Below are positions 1-5,419 of a stretch of 10,801 nt of DNA, piece after piece. Below the pieces are notes generated by a model. It ran no database searches, had not been told where the DNA came from, and saw only the letters and a list, made by a program, of their open reading frames with translations. A program made the position numbers and the translations under genes. The DNA lies in contig CAUEKL010000066.1 in assembly GCA_959018215.1 (NCBI GenBank), positions 1-10,801 of the forward strand. The letters run 5' to 3'. This stretch comes from an uncultured Gemmiger sp. (GTDB lineage: Bacteria > Bacillota > Clostridia > Oscillospirales > Ruminococcaceae). How positions within the stretch are numbered: position 1 is the first letter of the stretch; each line of letters opens with the position of its first letter.

Positions 1-55
1 GAGCAACTGACTCTTAATCAGTGGGTCCTGGGTTCGAGTCCCCGATGGCGCACCA
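1..55 (+). tRNA. tRNA-Lys (anticodon CTT), 3' part only
   Basis: The first 55 bases are the 3' portion of a tRNA. The anticodon arm ACTGA-CTCTTAA-TCAGT (about 6-22) has loop anticodon CTT, which reads the lysine codon AAG. It is followed by a T-arm with a canonical TTCGAGT loop, the 3' acceptor strand ATGGCGC (45-51), discriminator A52 and an encoded CCA (53-55). The 5' acceptor strand and most of the D-arm lie before the window. One T-stem pair (T-C) is mismatched, which is tolerable. A terminator follows immediately. Confidence 0.93.
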
Positions 56-56
56 G

Positions 57-90
57 AAACAGCCGCAATCAATATTGCGGCTGTTTTGTT
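57..90 (+). terminator. Rho-independent terminator of the tRNA-Lys gene
   Basis: A perfect 13-bp inverted repeat (57-69 with 74-86, core CAGCCGCAAT/ATTGCGGCTG) with a 4-base loop runs into a T-rich tract (TTTTGTTT, 84-90). It starts two bases after the tRNA CCA end, so it ends the tRNA transcript and insulates the downstream genes. Confidence 0.9.
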
Positions 91-279
91 TGCTTTAGCG
101 GTAAGACAACCCTCGGCTATGGCGGGGCGTGTACATAGATTAAGAATATTATAACATAAATGCGGCGCCTCAGCGGGATGTCATTAGTATAATGTACTTC
201 TAGTGATTAGCAGGGGGAGACCTGACCTCTAAATGATGTGGAATTCTGATGAACAGTTAGATGATTTACCGTATGTGAT
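91..279. other. Intergenic stretch without a recognised gene
   Basis: This stretch lies between the tRNA terminator and the possible gene remnant at 280-423. I see no convincing gene. A TATAAT-like hexamer lies at 188-193 but has no matching -35 box 16-18 bp upstream. A purine-rich AGGGGGAG (212-219) is too far (about 13 nt) from the ATG at 233. That ATG opens a 32-codon frame (233-331) with no recognisable product. The composition is visibly more AT-rich than the flanking genes, as expected for spacer DNA or decayed sequence. Confidence 0.5.
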
Positions 280-423
280 GTGGAACAAGGAAAGCAACTG
301 GTATTTCGTCCTGAAGCAGAGAAAGAGGTAGAGCAGTGGCAAGGGAAAGAGCCGTTTATCTTGGATATTCGTCCTGCTGTAAAATTTCACGAGTTCATTA
401 TTATTAATGAGCGCAACGTGTGA
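280..423 (+). pseudogene. Possible remnant of a small or decayed gene
   Basis: An open frame from GTG 280 to TGA 421-423 encodes 47 residues. It is rich in charged residues and ends FIIINERNV. It has no ribosome binding site, is blocked by a stop at 262-264, and has AT-rich codon choice unlike the neighbouring GC-rich genes. An ATG at 233 opens a different frame that stops at 329-331, so a frameshift between the two pieces would give one longer product of about 60 residues. I do not recognise the family. It may be the decayed 3' end of a gene lost when this locus arose, or chance open frame. Confidence 0.22.
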
Positions 424-481
424 CGCATAAATTGCGCAAAATATCCCGAAAAACTTGCGCTATCCCATTGCGTATCTGCGC
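411..481. promoter_or_regulatory. Cluster of TTGCGC/GCGCAA half-sites upstream of the GH42 promoter
   Basis: The half-site shared by the operators of this locus recurs here without making a good palindrome: GCGCAA (411-416), TTGCGCAA (432-439), TTGCGC (455-460), TTGCGT (468-473, also the -35 box) and CTGCGC (476-481). The density in 70 bp is well above chance by eye. These may be auxiliary or decayed operator sites for the LacI-type regulator encoded downstream. Function is inferred only from motif similarity. Confidence 0.4.
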
Positions 482-496
482 TGAACCTGCTATACT
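468..496 (+). promoter_or_regulatory. Sigma-70-type promoter of the GH42 gene
   Basis: The -35 box TTGCGT (468-473) is separated by exactly 17 bp from the -10 box TATACT (491-496). The -10 box is preceded by TGC, an extended -10 motif. The expected start of transcription is near 503, giving a leader of about 53 nt. The -35 box itself resembles the operator half-site TTGCGC, so repressor binding could compete directly with polymerase. Confidence 0.75.
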
Positions 497-521
497 GATG
501 CTAATATACATTTGTGAATAT

Positions 522-535
522 GCGCAACATTGCGC
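522..535. promoter_or_regulatory. LacI-type operator of the GH42 gene (14-bp form)
   Basis: GCGCAA-CA-TTGCGC is an inverted repeat with a 2-bp centre, extendable by one pair to 521-536. It sits at roughly +19 to +32, between the predicted transcription start and the ribosome binding site, a repressor-roadblock position. The same half-sites occur at the promoters of the regulator and transporter genes, which supports control by the LacI-family protein encoded at 2740-3747. Confidence 0.7.
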
Positions 536-555
536 AATCTCGCGGAGGCAAAGGT

Positions 556-2556
556 ATGCAGAGAGAAAAGCTTCTTCACGGCGGAGATTATAATCCCGAA
601 CAGTGGCTGGATCGGCCGGATATTCTGGCGCAGGATGTTGCCATGATGAAACAGGCACATGTGAATGTGGTCACCCTGGGGGTGTTTTCCTGGTCGCTGC
701 TGGAACCCCGGGAAGGGGAATACCATCTGGATTGGCTGGCGGATATCATCCACAACCTGTATTCCAACGGTATCTTCACCATTCTGGCCACCCCCAGTGC
801 GGCGCGGCCTGCCTGGATGGCGCAAAAATACCCCGAAGTTCGCCGGGTGCGCAGCGACCGCACGCGGGAACTGTTCCGCCGTCGGCAGAATTACTGCTAT
901 ACCTCACCGCTCTACCGGGAAAAGGTGCGTGCCATCGATGAACAACTGGCCCGCCGTTTTGGTGAAGACCCGGCGGTGATCCTGTGGCACATCTCCAATG
1001 AGATGGGGGGCGACTGTCACTGCCCGCTCTGCCAGGTGGAGTTCCGCCGCTGGCTGCAGCGCCGGTACGGCAGCCTGGAAGTGCTGAACAAGGCCTGGAA
1101 CACACATTTCTGGAGCCATGACTACACCGATTGGGAACAGATCGAGAGCCCTGCGCCCCAGGGGGAGGATGCGGTGCAGGGGTTGCTGCTGGACTGGAAA
1201 CGGTTTGTCAGCAGCCGCCACATCGACTTTTTCAAATTTGAGCGGGACTGTGTGCGTGCCCTGGCCCCCAAGGCTCGGTTTACCGCCAACCTGATGTACC
1301 GCTTCCACGATATCGACTACCACGACCTGGCCAGAGAGCTGGATGTAGTCAGCTGGGACAACTATCCCACTTGGCACAAGGCCACCGAGACGGTGGAACA
1401 GACCGCGCTGGATACCGCCATGATGCATGACCTGTTCTACTCCTTGAAAGGCAAGCCGTTCCTGATGATGGAATCCAGCCCCAGCTTTACCAACTGGCAG
1501 CCGGTGACCAAACAGAAGAAGCCCGGCATGGCGATGCTCAGTGCCCTGCAGGCGGTGGCCCATGGGTCGGACAGCGTCTGTTACTTCCAGTGGCGTGCCA
1601 GCCGTGGTGCAGAGGAAAAGTTCCACGGTTCGGTGGTGGGGCATGACGGCCGCTCCGATACCCGAATCTTCCGCGAAACCGCCCAGGTGGGCGCAGCGCT
1701 GGAGGAACTGGCTTGTGCGGCAGGCCGTCGGCGCCCCCGGCAGGCGGCTCTGGTCCATGATTGGCCCAATCTCTGGGCTATGGAAGGGTCCAGCGGCCCC
1801 CGCAACTGTGGCATGGGCTATTGGAAGGAACTGGCCTGCCATTACAACGCTTTGGCTCGCGCCGGCATCACGATGGACCTGATCGGCCAGGATGCCGACC
1901 TGACCGGCTACGGCCTGGTGGTGGTGCCGATGCTCTATCTGCTGCGGGAGGATTTTGCCGCAAAGCTCTGTGACTTTGCCCGTGCCGGCGGTACGGTGGT
2001 GGTCAGCCAGTGGACCGGCGTGGTGGACGAAAGCGATCTCTGCCGCCTGGGGGACACTCCGTACGGTCTGACCGAACTGCTGGGGCTGCGCCGTGCCGAG
2101 ATCGACGGCCTGTACGATGGGGAAACCCGTAGCTGCCAGCCTGTGGAAAACGCACCGCTGCCGCTGCCTGCCACCCAGGCCAGCGTACTTTGTGAAGTTG
2201 CGGTGTTGAATGAAGAATCGCCCGCCACACCACTGCTGCTCTACGGGGAGGACTACTTTGCCGGTGCGCCCGCTGCGGCTGTACACCTCTACGGTCAGGG
2301 CCGGGCCTACTACCTGGCCAGCCGCTTCACGCCGGACTTTTACCAGGCATTCTACAACGCCCTGACCGAGGAAGCCGGGCTGGAACCGGCGGCTCCGGTG
2401 CCGCTGCCCGACGGTGTGCTGGCCACCCGGCGGGAGGGTTTGCTGTTTGTGCAGAACTGTAATCCTGCGCCGGTGCAAGCGCTGGGAGTGGAGCTGCCCG
2501 CTTATGGTACGGCGGCCTGGCGGACCGATGCCGGGGAACTCCAACGAATGCTCTGA
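556..2556 (+). CDS. ganA: GH42 beta-galactosidase, cytoplasmic (GanA-type)
   Basis: This 666-residue enzyme hydrolyses terminal beta-galactosyl residues, here probably beta-1,4-galacto-oligosaccharides imported from galactan. The TIM-barrel catalytic domain spans about residues 1-390. The acid/base is E149 in HISNEMGG and the nucleophile is E306 in MMESSPS. C114 and the C154-C156-C159 cluster match the four-cysteine zinc site of GH42. The substrate-loop motif GAEEKFHGSV follows at 351-360. A GH42 trimerisation domain (about 395-600) and a small C-terminal beta domain finish the protein, and the length is normal for the family. No signal peptide is seen, so it acts inside the cell. ATG 556 is chosen because GGAGG (544-548) lies 7 nt upstream; the in-frame ATG at 514 has no ribosome binding site and lies upstream of the operator. 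It is transcribed alone, between its own promoter/operator and a terminator. Substrate preference is inferred from the GH53 and transporter neighbours. Confidence 0.93.
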   Translation: MQREKLLHGGDYNPEQWLDRPDILAQDVAMMKQAHVNVVTLGVFSWSLLEPREGEYHLDWLADIIHNLYSNGIFTILATPSAARPAWMAQKYPEVRRVRSDRTRELFRRRQNYCYTSPLYREKVRAIDEQLARRFGEDPAVILWHISNEMGGDCHCPLCQVEFRRWLQRRYGSLEVLNKAWNTHFWSHDYTDWEQIESPAPQGEDAVQGLLLDWKRFVSSRHIDFFKFERDCVRALAPKARFTANLMYRFHDIDYHDLARELDVVSWDNYPTWHKATETVEQTALDTAMMHDLFYSLKGKPFLMMESSPSFTNWQPVTKQKKPGMAMLSALQAVAHGSDSVCYFQWRASRGAEEKFHGSVVGHDGRSDTRIFRETAQVGAALEELACAAGRRRPRQAALVHDWPNLWAMEGSSGPRNCGMGYWKELACHYNALARAGITMDLIGQDADLTGYGLVVVPMLYLLREDFAAKLCDFARAGGTVVVSQWTGVVDESDLCRLGDTPYGLTELLGLRRAEIDGLYDGETRSCQPVENAPLPLPATQASVLCEVAVLNEESPATPLLLYGEDYFAGAPAAAVHLYGQGRAYYLASRFTPDFYQAFYNALTEEAGLEPAAPVPLPDGVLATRREGLLFVQNCNPAPVQALGVELPAYGTAAWRTDAGELQRML

Positions 2557-2569
2557 TTTCCAATATCCT

Positions 2570-2601
2570 GCCGCGTCCCTTTGAGGGGGATGCGGCTTTT
2601 T
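2570..2601 (+). terminator. Rho-independent terminator after the GH42 gene
   Basis: GCCGC (2570-2574) pairs with GCGGC (2592-2596), continued inward by a G-T wobble, a T-A pair and CCC/GGG around a short TTTGAGG-type loop. A T5 run (2597-2601) follows. It begins 14 nt after the stop codon and separates the GH42 transcript from the regulator gene. Confidence 0.82.
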
Positions 2602-2662
2602 GTCAAAATGCTGATTTTTTTTGTACAAAGCTGGCAGTTATGCCGGATTTTGGCCCGGAACC

Positions 2663-2692
2663 TTGACAGAGCGGGAAAAAAGCTGGTATTCT
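2663..2692 (+). promoter_or_regulatory. Promoter of the LacI-family regulator gene
   Basis: A consensus -35 box TTGACA (2663-2668) and a -10 box TATTCT (2687-2692) are separated by 18 bp. The predicted start near 2699 coincides with the left edge of the operator at 2700-2715, so the regulator probably represses its own synthesis. Confidence 0.72.
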
Positions 2693-2699
2693 GAAATAA

Positions 2700-2715
2700 G
2701 CGCAACAAGTTGCGC
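2700..2715. promoter_or_regulatory. LacI-type operator of the regulator gene (16-bp form)
   Basis: GCGCAACAAGTTGCGC has perfect 7-bp arms (GCGCAAC/GTTGCGC) around AA. It overlaps the predicted transcription start, about +1 to +16. The spacing equals that of the classical 16-bp LacI/PurR operators, unlike the 14-bp sites at 522-535 and 3850-3863. Confidence 0.75.
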
Positions 2716-2739
2716 CAACTTGACAGGGGAGGCATCACT

Positions 2740-3747
2740 GTGGCAGAAATGCAGGGAGATTCTATCTCCATTGAGGAAATTGCCAAAGCACTGGGGGTAT
2801 CCAAAACAACTGTATCCCGTGCTTTGTCAGGCAAGGGCCGCATCAGTGAAGCCACCCGCAGCCGGGTGCGGGCTTATGTGGCCAGTACCGGCGCGGCGCC
2901 TACCGTGCGCGCCCGCTGGACCGAAAAGACCGTTACCCATAACCTGACCATGATCATCCCACCGCATTTTGTCCATTTGGACCTGCCGTTTCTTCGTAAA
3001 TGTATGGGCGGTATCAGCATGATGGCAGCCCAGCGGGGCTACGATCTGCTGCTGTGCTATGCCAGCGCTTCCGACACAAGCCAGCTGGAACGGCAGCTTT
3101 CCAACCGCAAAACCGATGGTGTGATTCTTTCCCGTGCCATGGAGGACGATCCCTGCTTGGATTTGCTGCAGCAGTACCACGTGCCCTATGTGGTCATTGG
3201 CCGGTGCGAGGATACTTCCATTCCTCAGGTAGACAACGATCAGGTGGGGGCATCCTACGAGATGACCCGGCTGCTGTTGAGGCTGGGGGCCCGGCGCATT
3301 GCACTGATCGTGGGAACCAACACCTATACGGTCAACATTGACCGTATGCGGGGATATTTACGGGCGCTGCCGGAGTTCGGCGTTCCGGAAGATCGCCGCC
3401 TGATACAGGACGGTGTGGAAAGCATAGCCCAGCGTTCCGACGCACTGGAGGCGGTGCTGGATCAGCATCCCGACTGCCTGCTGTGCGGCGATGACCGGCT
3501 GGCTTTTGATGTGATGCAGGCACTGCACGCCCGGCATATCCGGGTGCCGCAGGACCTGCAGGTGGCCAGTCTGTACGACAGTGAGCTGCTGCTGAGCACG
3601 GTTCCCAATGTGTCGGCCGTGCAGTTTGATGCCGAGCGACTGGGGGCATCTGCCTGCCGTATGTTGCTGGACATCCTGGCCGGCAAGCAAATCAATACCC
3701 GCCAGGTGGAAGGGTATCAGGTCATTTTGCGGGATTCCACCCATTAA
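2740..3747 (+). CDS. LacI-family transcriptional regulator (GanR-like)
   Basis: This 335-residue repressor-type protein probably releases the operators of this locus when a galactan-derived sugar binds. The N-terminal helix-turn-helix (about 9-55) carries the family signature ISIEEIAKALGVSKTTVSRA, with recognition-helix residues K22, T23 and R27. The periplasmic-binding-protein-like effector domain (about 69-330) contains DGVILSR, the VDNDQVGASYEMTRLLLRLG segment, and CGDDRLAFDVMQALH. The start is GTG 2740, 7 nt after AGGGGAGG; an in-frame ATG at 2749 is too far from that site. Upstream codons at 2710 would overlap the operator. Oddly, the hinge region reads TVRARWTEKT, with W60 where LacI proteins usually have the minor-groove-inserting leucine, and a linker about three residues longer than in LacI. 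The gene is monocistronic and apparently autoregulated. Orthology to GanR is inferred from context. Confidence 0.92.
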   Translation: MAEMQGDSISIEEIAKALGVSKTTVSRALSGKGRISEATRSRVRAYVASTGAAPTVRARWTEKTVTHNLTMIIPPHFVHLDLPFLRKCMGGISMMAAQRGYDLLLCYASASDTSQLERQLSNRKTDGVILSRAMEDDPCLDLLQQYHVPYVVIGRCEDTSIPQVDNDQVGASYEMTRLLLRLGARRIALIVGTNTYTVNIDRMRGYLRALPEFGVPEDRRLIQDGVESIAQRSDALEAVLDQHPDCLLCGDDRLAFDVMQALHARHIRVPQDLQVASLYDSELLLSTVPNVSAVQFDAERLGASACRMLLDILAGKQINTRQVEGYQVILRDSTH

Positions 3748-3768
3748 AAGTTATACAGGCAGTTTTGC

Positions 3769-3803
3769 AAGCCGCCCGCCGCACCACGGTGGTCGGCTTT
3801 TTT
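3769..3803 (+). terminator. Rho-independent terminator after the regulator gene
   Basis: AAGCCG (3769-3774) pairs with CGGCTT (3794-3799). The stem continues inward, after a mismatch, with CC/GG, a G-T wobble and CCG/CGG around loop CACCA. A T6 run (3798-3803) follows. It begins about 21 nt after the TAA stop and isolates the regulator from the transporter operon. Confidence 0.82.
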
Positions 3804-3849
3804 CGTACACAGGCAGGATTCGTTGCCGTAGGGGAGGAAAAACCAAGTA

Positions 3850-3863
3850 GCGCAACGTTGCGC
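3850..3863. promoter_or_regulatory. Upstream LacI-type operator of the transporter operon (14-bp palindrome)
   Basis: GCGCAACGTTGCGC is a perfect 14-bp palindrome with the central CG typical of LacI-family operators. It lies about 77 bp upstream of the -35 box of the transporter promoter, with its centre about 125 bp from the centre of the operator at 3974-3989. Another imperfect copy (GCGCAA...TCACGC, 3882-3896) follows. Such a distal site could support DNA looping. Confidence 0.68.
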
Positions 3864-3939
3864 GCTTGCTCGGAAAAAACCGCGCAATGTTCACGCAGGT
3901 TGCACAAAAACCACAAAAAAACACTGTAAAAATAATGTA

Positions 3940-3968
3940 TTGCAGAAAGAACCGGCCCTCTGTATAAT
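3940..3968 (+). promoter_or_regulatory. Promoter of the galacto-oligosaccharide transporter operon
   Basis: TTGCAG (3940-3945) and a perfect TATAAT (3963-3968) are separated by 17 bp. The predicted start near 3975 gives a leader of about 80 nt before the lipoprotein gene. A-rich sequence upstream (3904-3936) could act as an UP-type element. This is the only clear promoter seen for the four genes that follow. Confidence 0.8.
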
Positions 3969-3973
3969 AGATA

Positions 3974-3989
3974 GTGCAATGAATTGCGC
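3974..3989. promoter_or_regulatory. Proximal LacI-type operator of the transporter operon (16-bp form)
   Basis: GTGCAATGAATTGCGC is the same half-site pair with a 4-bp centre, differing from the 2700-2715 site by one base in the arms. It covers the predicted transcription start. A further half-site GCGCAAC follows at 3997-4003, forming a reversed repeat with the right arm (TTGCGC...GCGCAA, 3984-4002). Confidence 0.66.
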
Positions 3990-4053
3990 TATATTGGCGC
4001 AACAAAAAATCAAAGTGCGGTGTGCCGTGCTTGCTACCAAAGGAGAAGATATC

Positions 4054-5319
4054 ATGAAAAAGCAATTGAGCCTGGCCATGGCTGCTGCCATGGCGCTGTC
4101 GCTGGCCGCTTGCGGCGCAAGCCAGAGCGGATCGGCCGCTGAAACTGCCTCCACCAGCGATGCCACCACTGAGGCGGCTGCCAGCTGGGGTGATGTAACA
4201 CTGACCATGTGGGGCGCAGAGGAAGATCAGACCATGCTGCGCGAGATGGCCGATGCTTTTATTGAAGAAAACAAAGACAAGGGCAACATCACCATCAACA
4301 TCGGTGCCTGCTCTGAGTCCGATACCAAGGACAATATTCTGACCGACCCCACCGCCGCTGCGGATATTTTTGCCTTCGCCGATGACCAGCTCAACGAGCT
4401 GGTGGCCGCCGGCGCCCTGCAGGAAGTTTCCCTCAACGCCGACGATGTGAAGAGCCGCAATCTGGAAGGCTCTGTGGAGGCAGCCTCCCTCAACGGCAAG
4501 CTCTATGCCTACCCCATGACCGCCGACAACGGCTATTTCCTGTACTACGACAGCAGCGTCATCAGCCCGGAGGATGCACAGACGGTGGACGGCATCCTGG
4601 CTGCCGCAGCCGCCGCTGGCCGTACCTTTGATATGACCGTCAACGACGGCTGGTACATTTACAGCTTCTTTGCCGGTGCCGGCCTGCAGGCCACCCTGGC
4701 CGATGATGGTGTCAACACCGTCTGCAACTGGAACGAGGCCCCCGGCGCCGACGTGGCCCAGGCCATCATGGATATGGCCTCCAACAGCGCTTTTGTCTGT
4801 GCCTCCGATGCCGACATCGTTTCCGGCATTGAAAACGGCACGGTTTGCGCTGCCGTCAGCGGTACCTGGAACGCCAACGTGGCCCAGGAAAAGTGGGGCG
4901 ACAACTACGCCGCCGCCAAGCTGCCCACCTACACCCTCAACGGCGAGCAGGTCCAGATGAGTTCTTTCGCCGGCTACAAGCTGGTGGGCGTCAACCCCCA
5001 CAGCGCCAACGTAGGCGTAGCCATGATGCTGGCGGACTACATCACCAATGAGGCCAACCAGCAGAAGCGCTTTGAAGTGCGCAACCTGGGCCCCTCCAAC
5101 ATCAATGTAAACGCTTCCGAGGCAGTCCAGGCCGCTCCCGCCATCGCCGCCCTGGCCGCTCAGAGTGATTACGCGGATCTGCAGCGCGTGGGCACCAACT
5201 ATTGGGATCCCGCTGCCAGCCTGGGCCAGATCCTGGTCTCCGGCGACACGCAGGGCAAGACCACTCAGCAGCTGGTGGATGATGCCGTAGCCGGCATTAC
5301 CGCTCCGGTGGCTCAGTAA
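4054..5319 (+). CDS. Sugar ABC transporter solute-binding lipoprotein (GanS/MalE type)
   Basis: This 421-residue protein captures oligosaccharides outside the membrane and hands them to the two permeases encoded next. The lipoprotein signal is clear: MKK, a hydrophobic segment, then the lipobox SLAAC with C20 as the lipidated residue. A Ser/Thr/Ala-rich tether (about 21-47) leads to the family 1 binding-protein fold. That fold starts at LTMWGAEEDQ (from residue 50) and includes SLNGKLYAYPMTADNGYFLYY and GTWNANVAQEKWG (from residue 270), characteristic of the MalE/maltodextrin and GanS group. ATG 4054 is chosen because AAAGGAG (4039-4045) lies 8 nt upstream and the signal peptide begins there; the open frame extends upstream to 3940 across the promoter and cannot be coding. 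It is first in the operon, controlled by the operators at 3850 and 3974. The ligand is inferred as beta-1,4-galacto-oligosaccharide from context; maltodextrin-type sugars cannot be excluded from sequence alone. Confidence 0.92.
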   Translation: MKKQLSLAMAAAMALSLAACGASQSGSAAETASTSDATTEAAASWGDVTLTMWGAEEDQTMLREMADAFIEENKDKGNITINIGACSESDTKDNILTDPTAAADIFAFADDQLNELVAAGALQEVSLNADDVKSRNLEGSVEAASLNGKLYAYPMTADNGYFLYYDSSVISPEDAQTVDGILAAAAAAGRTFDMTVNDGWYIYSFFAGAGLQATLADDGVNTVCNWNEAPGADVAQAIMDMASNSAFVCASDADIVSGIENGTVCAAVSGTWNANVAQEKWGDNYAAAKLPTYTLNGEQVQMSSFAGYKLVGVNPHSANVGVAMMLADYITNEANQQKRFEVRNLGPSNINVNASEAVQAAPAIAALAAQSDYADLQRVGTNYWDPAASLGQILVSGDTQGKTTQQLVDDAVAGITAPVAQ

Positions 5320-5351
5320 TCTTCGCCGCTTGTGCGGCAGCAAACCATCCG

Positions 5352-5382
5352 GCCGGCACTTACCTGTGGCAGTGCCGGCTTT
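5352..5382 (+). terminator. Intercistronic stem-loop after the binding-protein gene
   Basis: A perfect 9-bp stem GCCGGCACT/AGTGCCGGC (5352-5360 with 5371-5379) with a 10-base loop is followed only by TTT. The weak T-run suggests a partial terminator or a 3'-stabilising hairpin rather than a full stop, a common arrangement that lets a binding protein be made in excess over its permeases. Confidence 0.65.
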
Positions 5383-5419
5383 CATGTGAGAAAATATTTG
5401 ACTGAAAGGAGTGGGCACG

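Noticed and set aside
514..555. Upstream ATG 514 as the start of the GH42 gene
   Set aside because: It has no ribosome binding site, would add 14 residues encoded by the operator palindrome, and the ATG at 556 has GGAGG at ideal spacing and the expected family N-terminus.
904..2628. 574-codon open frame on the minus strand opposite the GH42 gene
   Set aside because: It is a shadow of the GC-rich codon pattern of the GH42 gene: the translation is low-complexity and unfamiliar, has no ribosome binding site, and the sense gene has intact catalytic residues.
3769..3799. Hairpin after the regulator as a riboswitch or structured RNA
   Set aside because: It is a single short stem followed by T6, fully explained as an intrinsic terminator.
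3803..3960. Catabolite-control (cre) site near the transporter promoter
   Set aside because: I found no match to the TGWAARCGYTWNCW pattern; the palindromes present fit the locus-specific GCGCAA motif instead.
3940..4053. Upstream ATG 3940-region extension of the binding protein
   Set aside because: It spans the promoter and operator, and the lipoprotein signal peptide begins at 4054 behind a good ribosome binding site.
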